The notes under the pieces: generated by a model
What the model was told of the DNA's origin: nothing
Database searches by the model: none
Seen by the model: the letters and a program-made list of their open reading frames with translations, nothing else
Program-made: the position numbers and the translations under genes
Part shown: piece by piece, positions 54,348 through 64,000 of the stretch
Layout: every line of letters starts with the position of its first letter
How positions within the stretch are numbered: position 1 is the stretch's first letter
Origin: Skermania piniformis
Lineage (GTDB): Bacteria; Actinomycetota; Actinomycetes; Mycobacteriales; Mycobacteriaceae
Direction: 5' to 3'
DNA length: 64,000 bases
NCBI RefSeq assembly: GCF_019285775.1
Contig: NZ_CP079105.1
Location: forward strand, 2,790,001 to 2,854,000

Positions 54348-54443
54348 CTGCACCGGATGACCGTCGAGTCCGCGCGTCACTATCTGGGCCGGCCGATACT
54401 CCGGGCGCTCGCGCGCGTCTGGTCCAAACCCGCCGCAACCTAG
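53604..54443 (+). CDS. Family-2 glycosyltransferase, second copy
   Basis: 279 residues. Residues 1-132 are identical to the preceding gene. Differences start at the acceptor half: KPAAFREHE against KPAAVRQHV, GISTRWTTRQHM against GISLQSTWRRHM, and a different C-terminal ~35 residues (LHRMTVESARHYLGRPILRA). Its own copy of the promoter and ribosome site is present. It probably adds the same sugar to a different acceptor; that is inference. The stop codon TAG begins a 17-bp tandem repeat. Confidence 0.9.
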   Translation: MTMTAEKTDVSSRPKISVITITRDDLDGLSRTTESVLTQQGDFDVEHIVVDGGSDPRVAKLLADLNSPAHVISEPDKGRYDGMNKGIHAATGDLLWFMNSGDLFASPHAIEYALDSLDDVRNEWGFGYEILAYDGKPAAFREHEIPFSRPLLALGYGVPHQTCYFGADLIAELGGYSLELPIIADQHLMMRASMKSEPRRAYQVLSIYDGSGISTRWTTRQHMLEVRKARKMAGLSPTGSKVGDDLVMLHRMTVESARHYLGRPILRALARVWSKPAAT

Positions 54444-54486
54444 CTGTCACCGACACATAGCTGTCACCGACACATAGCCGTCACCG
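54441..54486. repeat. 17-bp tandem repeat between convergent genes
   Basis: TAGCTGTCACCGACACA at 54441-54457 and 54458-54474, with a partial third unit to 54486. It spans the GT2 stop and ends in the last codons of the beta-propeller gene. Confidence 0.9.
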
Positions 54487-55692
54487 GAGTGCGACGAGCT
54501 CGCCGGCCCGCTGTTCCAACACCACATCGCCGACCACACTCGACATGATCGGCTCGAGACCGACCGAATCGGCTCGGCGGACCGGGATCCGACCCACTTC
54601 CTGACCGGTGGCCGGGTCGAGCACGGCGACGGCGTCGACGACCGGGATCAACAGCCGGCCGGCGAGCATGGTGCCGGGGCCGAGCGCACCGATCGCCGAC
54701 CAGGCCGGCAGGAGATCCGACGAGCGGAGGGCGACCACCGCGGCGCCGGTCCACAGCAGAATGATCGTGCCGGCCCGGACGGCCACCGGGTGCTCCCCCA
54801 TCGGCGCCGACAACGGCTGCTCGGCCAGTTGTGCGCCGGTCGGGCCGTAGACCACCAGCCGCGGCGGCAACGCACGGCGATCGCCCGGGCGATACACCAC
54901 GATCCGGTCACCGACTGCCGCCAGGGCACGCGCGCCCGAGGTGTTGCCGAGCACCACCGACCCGTACTCCTCGGGCTTCTGGCTGTCCTTCGGCGCCGGA
55001 TCGAGCACGGTCAGCCGGTCGCCGGCCTCGCCCGGACAGCGTTCGACGACCGCCAGTCTGGTGCCGCTGGACGTTGCCGAGTGCAGTTCACAGCCGCTGC
55101 GGGGCTGCGAGTTCGGTTCTTGCGGCGCGATGACCTTTCCGTACTCCAGAGTTCGCACCAGATCGGACCGCCAGACCTCCAGTCGGTCGTCGCCTTGCGC
55201 CACGACGTAGGTGCCGTCCGTATGCAGGGTCAATGCGGCATCGGCGTAGCTGGTCCGCGCCGCGCGTCGAGCACCGTCGCTGCCGGCCAGCTCACTGACC
55301 TGGCTGCAGCCGCGCCGGTCTCGATAGACCGCTACTACGGTGCCCCAGGCACTGTCGGCACCACACAGCGGCATGTTGCGCTGATACGACCAGATCGGTC
55401 GACCGGAAGCCGGATCCAAACCGGTGACGGTGCCGTCGTCGGCGGCGACCACTGCTCCGCCCGGGGTCAGCGGCGCCGACGTCGCCCCGCTGGGATGGCG
55501 CCAGATCTCGGTCAACCGGTCGGGCACGGCAGTAGCAGGGGGCTGTTCGACGGCCGGGTGCTCAGCGGTGACCGAGGTGGTGCCCCGAGCATCGCTGTGT
55601 AGCCAGATCACCGGGACGGCGACCGCGACAGCTGTGGCAATCGCGGCCGCGACGAGGAGATCGCCCCGACGGCGCCGCTCGGGAGCGAGCAT
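54481..55692 (-). CDS. Exported PQQ-like beta-propeller protein (Rv3212 type)
   Basis: 403 residues. An N-terminal anchor (~10-32, DLLVAAAIATAVAVAVPVIWL) and an exported beta-propeller of PQQ-enzyme-like repeats (VTGLDPASGRPIWSYQ, AVLDPATGQEVGRIPV). Four Cys (LCGAD, RGCSQ, SGCEL, ERCPG) could form disulfides. ATG 55692 is leaderless by its -10 box. It follows rhlE by 10 bases as Rv3212 follows Rv3211. Function unknown. Confidence 0.8.
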   Translation of the reverse strand: MLAPERRRRGDLLVAAAIATAVAVAVPVIWLHSDARGTTSVTAEHPAVEQPPATAVPDRLTEIWRHPSGATSAPLTPGGAVVAADDGTVTGLDPASGRPIWSYQRNMPLCGADSAWGTVVAVYRDRRGCSQVSELAGSDGARRAARTSYADAALTLHTDGTYVVAQGDDRLEVWRSDLVRTLEYGKVIAPQEPNSQPRSGCELHSATSSGTRLAVVERCPGEAGDRLTVLDPAPKDSQKPEEYGSVVLGNTSGARALAAVGDRIVVYRPGDRRALPPRLVVYGPTGAQLAEQPLSAPMGEHPVAVRAGTIILLWTGAAVVALRSSDLLPAWSAIGALGPGTMLAGRLLIPVVDAVAVLDPATGQEVGRIPVRRADSVGLEPIMSSVVGDVVLEQRAGELVALR

Positions 55693-55699
55693 GCGCGCT

Positions 55700-55705
55700 A
55701 CTCTA
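55700..55705 (-). promoter_or_regulatory. -10 element of the beta-propeller gene (leaderless)
   Basis: TAGAGT on the minus strand, 7 bases before ATG 55692; it overlaps the rhlE stop codon. Confidence 0.55.
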
Positions 55706-57415
55706 GCTTCCCTCGGGGGCCCCTTCCACGGTCGCCGGGGCGGGAGCCGAGGTCACTGCAGCACCCACCGTCGCGGGCGAGTCACCGCCGGCGCCGCGCC
55801 GGCGCCGACGCCGCCGGCGGGCCGGGCGATCCCCCGGCTCGGTGGCCGCTCGGACGGCGGCGACCTCGGGCGATGCCGCGCAGGTCTCGGTAGCGTTCGA
55901 CGTCGTCGGCTTGCCGCCCCGGGTGCGCTGGCGGCGTCGATCTCGGTTTCGCGGCGGACGCTCGCCTCGGTCCCCGCCTTCGGTCGGTTCGCCCTCCCGT
56001 GCCGGCCGTTCTCGAACCGGCTTCCGGATCCGACCGGTCACCTCGGTCGGAATACCGAGGTCGGTGAACAGGTGCGGCGACCTCGAGTAGGTTTCCGCAG
56101 GTTCCGGGTTGGCCAGACCGAGCGCGGTGTCGATCGACGTCCAGCGGGCAAGGTCGTCCCAGTCGACCAAGGTAACCGCCACACCGGTGCGGCCGGCGCG
56201 ACCGGTTCGGCCGATCCGGTGCACGTAGGTCTTCTCGTCCTCGGGGCACTGATAATTGATCACGTGCGTCACGTCGTCGATATCGATGCCCCGCGCGGCC
56301 ACGTCGGTGGCGACCAACACGTCGATCGCGCCCTTGCGGAACTTGGCCAGCGCCTTCTCCCGTTGCACCTGGCCCAGATCACCGTGCACCGCGCCGACCG
56401 CGAAGCCGCGATCGGCGAGATCGTCGGCAACCTTCTGCGCGGTCCGCTTCGTCCGGGTGAAGATCATCGTTGCGCCGCGGCCCTCGGCCTGGAGGACCCG
56501 AGAAACGAGCTCCGCCTTGTCCAGTGCGTGCGCCCGATAGACGAACTGCGCCGTCCGATCGTGCACCTGCGACGAATGCGCCTCCTCCGCCCGGATATGC
56601 GTGGGCCGATGCAGGAACGCGCGCGCCAGGGTGATGATCGGACCGGGCATCGTGGCGGAGAACAGCATGGTCTGCCGGTCCTCCGGAACCATGCCGAGAA
56701 TCCGCTCGATATCCGGCAGAAATCCCAGATCGAGCATCTCGTCGGCCTCGTCCAGCACCAGAACCGCGACCTTGCCGAGCACCAGGTGGCCCTGCTCGGC
56801 CAGGTCCAGAAGTCGGCCGGGTGTGCCGACGACCACATCGACCCCAGCACGCAGGGCATCGATCTGCGCTTCGTACGGGCGACCGCCGTACACCGACAAG
56901 ATGGCGACATCGAGGTGTCGAGCGGCGTTTTCCAAGTCCTGGGTGACCTGCAGACAGAGCTCCCGGGTCGGCACCACGACCAACGCGCGCGGGGTTCCGT
57001 CGAGCGGCCGGATCGGCGCGTGTGCCGGATCGAGCGCAGCGTCGTCGGCCGGATCGTCCGTGCTGGTGATCCGGTGCAGCAACGGCACGCCGAACCCGAA
57101 CGTCTTGCCCATGCCGGTGCGGGCCTGCCCGATCAGGTCCTCACCGGTCAGCGCGAGCGGCAGGGTCAACTCCTGGATCGCGAACGTGCGTTCTATCCCG
57201 CCGTCCGCGAGTGCACGCACGATCTCCGGCCGAACACCCAGTTCGGCGAAGGTGGGCGGGGTGTGTTGCGGATCCAGTTCCGCGGCCAACAGAGTGTCTG
57301 CGAGACCGGGTTCCCGATCGATACTGATCTTGCTCAGCGTCTTGCCTTCCTCGTCGCGTCGATGCGCGCACGAGGTAGCGACCGTCGAGATCGCGGTCTG
57401 TATCGGCCGCCGCAC
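55703..57415 (-). CDS. rhlE: DEAD-box RNA helicase RhlE
   Basis: 570 residues from GTG 57415. Helicase motifs in order: FAELGV (Q-motif region), ARTGMGKT, PTRELC, GTPGRL, VLDEADEML, SAT, IFTRTKR, VATDVAARGIDI, HRIGRTGRAG. The C-terminal ~150 residues are Arg/Gly/Pro-rich and basic (RRRRRRRGAGG), an RNA-binding tail. The conserved protein starts at about residue 28 (SKISIDREPG); a CTG after GAGGAAGG is there, so the true start is uncertain. Role: RNA unwinding, ribosome or mRNA turnover. Confidence 0.9.
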   Translation of the reverse strand: MRRPIQTAISTVATSCAHRRDEEGKTLSKISIDREPGLADTLLAAELDPQHTPPTFAELGVRPEIVRALADGGIERTFAIQELTLPLALTGEDLIGQARTGMGKTFGFGVPLLHRITSTDDPADDAALDPAHAPIRPLDGTPRALVVVPTRELCLQVTQDLENAARHLDVAILSVYGGRPYEAQIDALRAGVDVVVGTPGRLLDLAEQGHLVLGKVAVLVLDEADEMLDLGFLPDIERILGMVPEDRQTMLFSATMPGPIITLARAFLHRPTHIRAEEAHSSQVHDRTAQFVYRAHALDKAELVSRVLQAEGRGATMIFTRTKRTAQKVADDLADRGFAVGAVHGDLGQVQREKALAKFRKGAIDVLVATDVAARGIDIDDVTHVINYQCPEDEKTYVHRIGRTGRAGRTGVAVTLVDWDDLARWTSIDTALGLANPEPAETYSRSPHLFTDLGIPTEVTGRIRKPVRERPAREGEPTEGGDRGERPPRNRDRRRQRTRGGKPTTSNATETCAASPEVAAVRAATEPGDRPARRRRRRRRGAGGDSPATVGAAVTSAPAPATVEGAPEGS

Positions 57416-57614
57416 GCTGCCTCAGCACGTGAGCCGGGGGGCTCGGCGAGGCGCAGTCGGGGCGAGACGGATCGGTGCGCGCACATTGCCGGGCGACCAC
57501 TGCGCTACGACGGTGCCGTGACCGGCGAAAGCGTCGACGACAGGTCGCGCCGCAGAATCCAGCGAATCTGGCCGGCCGCCCGCCGACCAGTGTAACGCCG
57601 ACCCGTTCTGGCAC

Positions 57615-57620
57615 TAGGCT
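57615..57620 (+). promoter_or_regulatory. -10 element of the ferritin-like gene (leaderless)
   Basis: TAGGCT, 7 bases before ATG 57628. The GGAGG in between is too close to serve as a ribosome site. Confidence 0.6.
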
Positions 57621-57627
57621 CGGAGGC

Positions 57628-58308
57628 ATGGGACCTCAGCTCTCGGCGTCGATCATGCCGCTCATCTCTGCCGATCATCCCGGCGTGACCGACCTGTTCG
57701 CCGTGCTGGCCTATGGCGAAATCTCCGCCTTCTATCGGCTGGGACACGAGGCACAGCAGTCGCCGTCGTTGCGCGGAAAGGTCGCTCTGGCCAAGATGGC
57801 AGCGGCCGAGATGAATCATTTCGTCACCCTGGAGCATGCCCTCGCCGAACGCGGGGTGGACGTTTTCGATGCGATGGCGCCGTTCGTTCGCGCCCTCGAT
57901 GCCTACCACGCGTCCACCGATCCTTCGACCTGGCTCGAATCGATGGTCAAGGCCTATGTCGGCGACGGCATCGCGGCGGACTTCTATCGCGAGATCGCCG
58001 CCGCGCTCGCCCCACCGGTCGCGGCGACGGTGCGTGACGTGCTCGCCGAGACCGTGCACTCGCAGTTCGCGGTGGCCGAGGTGCGACGGTCGGTGGCAGC
58101 CAACCGGCAGGAGCGGGATCGGCTCACCCTGTGGGGGCGGCGGTTGCTCGGCGAGGCGATCACCCAAGCGCAGTACGTGATGGCGCAGCGCGACGAACTG
58201 ACCGACCTGGTGATCACCGCGACCGGGGATTTGAACAACATCGCTGCACTCTTCGACCGGATGCAAATATCACACGCGGCGCGGATGGCCGTGCTCGGCC
58301 TGGGCTGA
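57628..58308 (+). CDS. Ferritin-like-fold protein (Rv3210c type)
   Basis: 226 residues, all-helical. Helix pairs with FAVLAYGEISAFYRLGHEAQ, KMAAAEMNHFVTLEHAL and TVHSQFAVAEVRRSV hold the E..H / E..H pattern of a ferritin-like di-iron fold, though not every ligand is clear. Leaderless start ATG 57628. Same neighbourhood as Rv3210c, divergent from rhlE. Function unknown. Confidence 0.78.
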   Translation: MGPQLSASIMPLISADHPGVTDLFAVLAYGEISAFYRLGHEAQQSPSLRGKVALAKMAAAEMNHFVTLEHALAERGVDVFDAMAPFVRALDAYHASTDPSTWLESMVKAYVGDGIAADFYREIAAALAPPVAATVRDVLAETVHSQFAVAEVRRSVAANRQERDRLTLWGRRLLGEAITQAQYVMAQRDELTDLVITATGDLNNIAALFDRMQISHAARMAVLGLG

Positions 58309-58392
58309 CCGGACGTCGACGCGGCCGACGGCTAGCCTTGGGGCGTTCCCAGTTCGGAAATTCCCGTCGAAGAAGATTTCGGAGGTCGACCC

Positions 58393-58620
58393 GTGGAGGT
58401 CAAGATCGGTATCGCGGACAGCCCGCGTGAGCTCGTCGTACAGAGCGAGCAGTCACCGGCCGAGGTGGAGAAGCTGGTCACTGCGGCACTGGCCGGCGAC
58501 ACCGGAGTAGTCGCGCTGACCGACGAGAAGGGTCGTAAGTACCTCATCCAGTCGGCCAAGGTGTCCTACGTGGAGATCGGCTCCACCGCTCCGGCTCGGG
58601 TGGGCTTCGCCACCACCTGA
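58393..58620 (+). CDS. DUF3107 protein (TB9.4, Rv3208A type)
   Basis: 75-residue small protein starting VEVKIGIADSPRELVVQSEQ, with SPAEVEKLVTAAL and the end KVSYVEIGSTAPARVGF. GGAGG seven bases before GTG 58393; a TAGCCT box at 58333-58338 is a likely -10. Convergent with the TetR gene. Function unknown; known in mycobacteria as antigen TB9.4. Confidence 0.93.
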   Translation: MEVKIGIADSPRELVVQSEQSPAEVEKLVTAALAGDTGVVALTDEKGRKYLIQSAKVSYVEIGSTAPARVGFATT

Positions 58621-58629
58621 CCCGGACCC

Positions 58630-60368
<1,739 letters not shown>

Positions 60369-60439
60369 GTACCGGCGGGGCGGGAAGAACCGGGTCGGCG
60401 CGGATGTTGCAGCGGGAAAGCCGATCGAAAGGAGTCGTC

Positions 60440-61654
60440 GTGCCTGAGCATCGTTCTGCCGAGCAGGGTTCACTGCCGCCGCTGGTCGAACCGGCCGCCG
60501 AACTGACCAACGACGAGGTCGCCCGCTACAGCAGGCATCTGATCATCCCGGATCTCGGGGTGGACGGGCAGAAACGGTTGAAGAACGCCAAGGTCTTGGT
60601 GATCGGCGCCGGCGGACTCGGCTCTCCCGCATTGCTCTATCTCGCCGCTGCCGGTGTCGGCACCCTGGGTATCGTCGAGTTCGACGAGGTGGACGCCTCC
60701 AATCTGCAACGGCAGATCATCCATAACGAGGCGGACGTGGGCCGGCCGAAGGCCGAGAGCGCGCGCGACAAGATTCTCGGAATCAACTCGGGGATCACCG
60801 TCAACCTGCATCAGATCCGATTGGAGCCGGAGAACGCGGTCGAGCTGTTCGCCCGATACGACCTGATCGTCGACGGCACCGACAACTTCGCCACCCGGTA
60901 CCTGGTGAACGACGCCGCGGTAGTGGCCGGCAAGCCGTATGTCTGGGGATCGATCTATCGGTTCGAAGGCCAGGTGTCGGTGTTCTGGGAAGATGCGCCG
61001 GCCGGCCCCGACGGAGAGCCGCGCGGAATCAACTACCGCGACCTCTACCCGGAGGCGCCGCCACCGGGTTTGGTGCCGTCGTGTGCTGAGGGGGGCGTGC
61101 TCGGTGTGCTGTGCGCCTCGATCGGATCGATCATGGTTACCGAGGCGATCAAGCTGATCACCGGGATCGGTGAGCCGCTCCTCGGCCGCCTGATGGTCTA
61201 CGACGCACTGGACATGACCTATCGGACGATCCGGTTGCGCCGGGACCCGAGCCGGACACCGATCACCGAGTTGATCGACTACGACGAATTCTGCGGGGTC
61301 GTGTCCGAGGAGGGTCGTTCAGCCGCTGTCGGGTCGACGATCACGGCGCTCGAGCTGAAGCAACTGCTCGACTCCGGCCGAGATCTGCAGATCGTCGATG
61401 TGCGCGAGCCGGTCGAGTGGGACATCGTGCATATCGAGGGCGCCAAACTGATCCCGAAGAATCGCATCGTGTCCGGGGAGGCATTGGCGGAGCTGCCGCA
61501 CGATCGGCCGATCGTGCTGCACTGCAAAACCGGGGTCCGTTCCGCAGAGGCGCTGGCGGTGCTGAAACAAGCCGGCTTCGCCGACGCGAGCCATCTCCAA
61601 GGGGGGGTCGTCGCCTGGGCACGGCAGGTCGATCCGTCGCTGCCGGTCTACTGA
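60440..61654 (+). CDS. moeZ: Adenylyltransferase/sulfurtransferase MoeZ
   Basis: 404 residues from GTG 60440, AAAGGAG six bases upstream. N-terminal E1/ThiF domain (GAGGLGSPALLYLAAAGVG, Rossmann ATP site; DGTDNFATRYLVNDA; PSCAEGGVLGVLC) and C-terminal rhodanese domain with LHCKTGVRSAEA (Cys362). It adenylates and thiolates sulfur-carrier proteins (MoaD, ThiS, CysO). Mycobacteria rely on this one enzyme (Rv3206c) for both molybdopterin and cysteine routes. Confidence 0.94.
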   Translation: MPEHRSAEQGSLPPLVEPAAELTNDEVARYSRHLIIPDLGVDGQKRLKNAKVLVIGAGGLGSPALLYLAAAGVGTLGIVEFDEVDASNLQRQIIHNEADVGRPKAESARDKILGINSGITVNLHQIRLEPENAVELFARYDLIVDGTDNFATRYLVNDAAVVAGKPYVWGSIYRFEGQVSVFWEDAPAGPDGEPRGINYRDLYPEAPPPGLVPSCAEGGVLGVLCASIGSIMVTEAIKLITGIGEPLLGRLMVYDALDMTYRTIRLRRDPSRTPITELIDYDEFCGVVSEEGRSAAVGSTITALELKQLLDSGRDLQIVDVREPVEWDIVHIEGAKLIPKNRIVSGEALAELPHDRPIVLHCKTGVRSAEALAVLKQAGFADASHLQGGVVAWARQVDPSLPVY

Positions 61655-61666
61655 ACCGGCGCCCGC

Positions 61667-61672
61667 TACGCT
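61667..61672 (+). promoter_or_regulatory. -10 element of the TIGR02569 gene (leaderless)
   Basis: TACGCT, 7 bases before GTG 61680. Confidence 0.6.
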
Positions 61673-61679
61673 GCGCCAT

Positions 61680-62534
61680 GTGACCACACCCGACCCTCCG
61701 GAGCACGTGCGAGCGACCTTCGGGTTGCGGGAGATGGCGCCGATACCGCTCGGCGACGACTGGGACGGTGGTTGGCGCTGCGGTGACGTGGTGCTCACCC
61801 CGGTGGTGGACCATGCCCGAGCAGCCTGGTCCGCGCGGATCAGGGAGACGCTGGTCGTCGACGGGATGCGACTGGCACGGCCGGTGCGAGCCACCGACGG
61901 ACGGTATGTGGTGTCCGGTTGGCGGGCCGATACCTTCATCGCCGGGGTGGCCGAACCACGGCACGACGAGGTGGTATCACTGTCGCTGCGGCTGCACGCG
62001 GCCACAATCGAACTGGACCGCCCCCGGTTCCTGGCGCAGCCCCCGGTCACGCCGTGGTCGGAAGCGGACATCTTTCTCGCGGCCGACCGTGCAGCGTGGG
62101 AACAGGTGCCGCTGCGCAGCGTGCGGGCGGCCGGGGTCGACCTACCGGAATCGATGGACGGTCAGCGCAGCGTCATCCTGCTCACTCAGCTGGCGACGCT
62201 GCGCCGCGAGGTATCTGCGCCGGCGCAGCTGGTACACGGCGACCTGTTCGGGATGGTGCTGTTCGCCGGGGCAATGGCACCCGGACTGGCCGACATCACC
62301 CCGTACTGGCGGCCGGTACCGTGGGCGGCCGCGGTGATCGTGGTGGACTCGCTGGCCTGGGGCGGCGCCGACGAGGGCCTGCTGGAGCGTTGGGACGACC
62401 TGCCGGAATGGCCGCAGATGTTGATCCGGGCGGTGATGTTCCGCCTCGCAGTGCACGCATTGCACCCGCGCTCACAGCCGGAGGCGCTACCCGGACTGGC
62501 CCGAGTCGCCGATCTGATCCGGCTGATGGTGTAG
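61680..62534 (+). CDS. TIGR02569 family protein (Rv3205c type)
   Basis: 284 residues. Resembles the fold of aminoglycoside-phosphotransferase-like proteins: VHGDLFGMVLFAGAMAPGLADI has the HGDL-like loop and a later Asp, and IPLGDDWDGGWRCGD marks the family. The catalytic set is incomplete (no clear N-loop Lys). GTG 61680 is leaderless by its -10 box. Function unknown. Confidence 0.78.
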   Translation: MTTPDPPEHVRATFGLREMAPIPLGDDWDGGWRCGDVVLTPVVDHARAAWSARIRETLVVDGMRLARPVRATDGRYVVSGWRADTFIAGVAEPRHDEVVSLSLRLHAATIELDRPRFLAQPPVTPWSEADIFLAADRAAWEQVPLRSVRAAGVDLPESMDGQRSVILLTQLATLRREVSAPAQLVHGDLFGMVLFAGAMAPGLADITPYWRPVPWAAAVIVVDSLAWGGADEGLLERWDDLPEWPQMLIRAVMFRLAVHALHPRSQPEALPGLARVADLIRLMV

Positions 62535-62550
62535 GTCCGTGCGGGGCCGG

Positions 62551-63402
62551 TCAACCGTTCCGTAGCGGCGTAAGTTTCGCAGCCAGCCGGCCGAGGTACC
62601 CCGTCGCCTCTTCGATCGAACCGTCCGGCATTCCGTAGACCACTTCGCTCACCCCCGCCGCGCGCCAGCGGGTGAGCCGCTCCAGGTCCGGTTTGCCGTC
62701 GAGCAGGACGATCAGCGGTGTACCCGGCCGCTCGGCCTCGATCCATAGTTTCTGCAGCATGGCGACACGGGCGTCGACATCGTGCTCACCAGGGGTATTG
62801 ATCCAGCCGTCCGCATGCGCGACGATCCACCGCAGATTCTTCTCGGTACCTGCGGCACCGAGCAGGACCGGCACCGTCCCGGTCGGCTTGGGCCATGCCC
62901 AGCTCGACTCGAATCGGACGAACTCGCCGTCGTAGCGGGCTTCTTCCTCGGTCCACAGTGCGCGCATCCCGCCCAGGTACTCACGCAGCGCGGTCCGCCG
63001 CCGGTTCGGCGGAATCCCGTGATCGGCCAACTCGTCGGTATTCCAGCCGAAGCCGACACCGAGCCGGACCCGGCCACCCGACATGTGGTCGAGCGTGGCG
63101 ATCGTCTTCGCCAGCGAGATCGGGTCGTGTTCGACCGGCAAGGCCACAGCGGTGCCGAGGCCGATCCGGTCGGTTCGCGCAGCGGCCGCACCGAGGGACA
63201 CCCACGGGTCGAGCGTGCGCAGGTAGCGGTCATCGGGTAACGACGCGTCGCCGGTACGCGGGTGCGCGGCGGTGCGACGCACCGGGATATGGGTGTGCTC
63301 GGGCACATAGAAGGTGTCGAACCCGGCGGCCTCAGCGGCTTCCGCCGCCGCTGCCGGTCCGATCCCGCGATCACTGGTGAACAACACGATGCCGAAGCGC
63401 AC
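62551..63402 (-). CDS. LLM-class F420-dependent oxidoreductase (TIGR03619 type)
   Basis: 283 residues from GTG 63402. VRFGIVLFTSDRGIG, FYVPEHTHIPV, MSGGRVRLGVGFGWNTDELA and RFESSWAWPKPTGTVPVLLG are marks of the F420-type luciferase family. TIM barrel, deazaflavin cofactor expected; substrate unknown. Convergent with TIGR02569. Longer open frame to 63492 has no signal for use. Confidence 0.87.
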   Translation of the reverse strand: MRFGIVLFTSDRGIGPAAAAEAAEAAGFDTFYVPEHTHIPVRRTAAHPRTGDASLPDDRYLRTLDPWVSLGAAAARTDRIGLGTAVALPVEHDPISLAKTIATLDHMSGGRVRLGVGFGWNTDELADHGIPPNRRRTALREYLGGMRALWTEEEARYDGEFVRFESSWAWPKPTGTVPVLLGAAGTEKNLRWIVAHADGWINTPGEHDVDARVAMLQKLWIEAERPGTPLIVLLDGKPDLERLTRWRAAGVSEVVYGMPDGSIEEATGYLGRLAAKLTPLRNG

Positions 63403-63536
63403 GGGGACAAGTAGAACAGGTTTCAGTTCGGCCGGCAACGGGTGGCCGAACTGCACCGTCGACACGCCGGGGCCCACAAACACCTGCGGCAATGCCCGGA
63501 ACCGACCCGTTTTCCGCGCTCGATACCGCGGCCCGG

Positions 63537-63542
63537 TAGGCT
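63537..63542 (+). promoter_or_regulatory. -10 element of tRNA-Arg
   Basis: TAGGCT, 18 bases before the mature tRNA 5' end. Confidence 0.5.
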
Positions 63543-63560
63543 CAGGGTCGAAGGTCCCTG

Positions 63561-63633
63561 GCCTCCGTAGCTCAGCGGATAGAGCAGCCGCCTTCTAAGC
63601 GGTTGGTCGCAGGTTCGATCCCTGCCGGGGGCG
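63561..63633 (+). tRNA. tRNA-Arg (TCT)
   Basis: 73-nt cloverleaf; acceptor GCCTCCG / CGGGGGC, anticodon loop CTTCTAA with anticodon TCT, T-arm GGTTCGATCC. Reads AGA. CCA is not encoded. Confidence 0.97.
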
Positions 63634-63671
63634 CCTTTCCCTCAGCTCGCTTCCGGATAGATTTGCACACC

Positions 63672-64000
63672 ATGCGCACAATTTCGGCCTCCGCTCAGCG
63701 TCGATCCCGCATCCTGATCTCCGCGTTCGGGATCGGCGCTCTGATCGCCGTCACCGGCTGCACTTCGTCGAACGACTCGCCGTCGACGACGACCTCGGCC
63801 GAATCACCAGCCGCAAGCTCGCCGGCTTCGGCAGTCCCGGGGCTCGCCACGGCGATGGAACCGCTCCCTCGGGCGTTCGTCGCCGCGTGGAACAATCGCG
63901 ACGCCGAAGCGATGGCGGCGCTGTTCACCGACGATGCCGTCCTGATCGACGCCGACCGCCGCTTCGAAGGCCGCGAACAGATCCGCACCGGCTTCGCCGA
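63672..64000 (+). CDS. SnoaL/DUF4440-like lipoprotein, 3' end outside window
   Basis: From ATG 63672. Signal peptide with lipobox (GIGALIAVTGC, Cys29), Ser/Thr/Pro linker, then FVAAWNNRDAEAMAALFTDD and LIDADRRFEGREQIRTGFA, the start of a SnoaL-like (NTF2) domain. Attached to the outer face of the membrane; ligand unknown. Cut at the window end. Confidence 0.85.
   Translation, partial: MRTISASAQRRSRILISAFGIGALIAVTGCTSSNDSPSTTTSAESPAASSPASAVPGLATAMEPLPRAFVAAWNNRDAEAMAALFTDDAVLIDADRRFEGREQIRTGFA

Overview
The window is GC-rich, densely coded chromosome of a Mycobacteriales actinobacterium, most likely Nocardiaceae (Nocardia, Rhodococcus or Skermania grade; the genus is not resolved here). Evidence: a WhiB7 gene, mycoredoxin, AdnAB, MoeZ, a WS/DGAT-family pair, IniB/IniA/IniC, an Rpf protein, many GTG starts, and at least eleven genes whose start lies 6-8 bases after a TANNNT-like -10 box (leaderless mRNAs). 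Comparisons with M. tuberculosis gene order are from memory.

Region by region: 1-7.0 kb holds an MscS channel (partial), prfB, a metallophosphoesterase, hisN, a GNAT enzyme and the fadE24-fadE23 acyl-CoA dehydrogenase pair behind a 22-bp palindrome. 7.5-10.4 kb is a three-gene unit: pyruvoyl-dependent arginine decarboxylase, GNAT-like protein, membrane diguanylate cyclase. 10.4-12.3 kb has fdhD, a DUF1345 membrane protein and a decayed gene start. 12.3-22.2 kb is an iniBAC-type locus: Hsp70-like membrane protein with a 27-bp tandem repeat, a Rv0340-like protein, IniC, IniA, IniB and a large LuxR-type regulator. 22.4-24.3 kb has initiator tRNA-Met, an rpf gene with a CRP-type site, and a truncated pRiA4b-type ORF between two direct repeats.

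24.2-47.4 kb is collinear with M. tuberculosis Rv3193c-Rv3204: UPF0182, a PPA1309 protein, PDZ protease, zincin-like protein, cyclodehydratase-like protein, ABC1 kinase, whiB7, uvrD2, mrx1, nudC, potassium channel, adnB, adnA, lipV-like hydrolase and an alkyltransferase-like protein (a luciferase-like oxidoreductase and a DUF5990 gene are inserted). whiB7 has a complete leader: WhiB7-type promoter, 41-codon uORF, and mutually exclusive hairpins ending in a terminator.

47.4-54.4 kb is accessory: mobA, an orphan nirD, two convergent WS/DGAT-like genes that both lack the HHxxxDG catalytic motif, an FkbM methyltransferase and a recent tandem duplication of a family-2 glycosyltransferase. 54.5-62.5 kb carries the Rv3212-to-Rv3205c block in inverted order: beta-propeller protein, rhlE, ferritin-like protein, DUF3107, TetR, DUF3152, moeZ, TIGR02569. 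The window ends with an F420-type LLM enzyme, tRNA-Arg(UCU) and a partial lipoprotein. No transposase, phage gene, rRNA or CRISPR array was seen.
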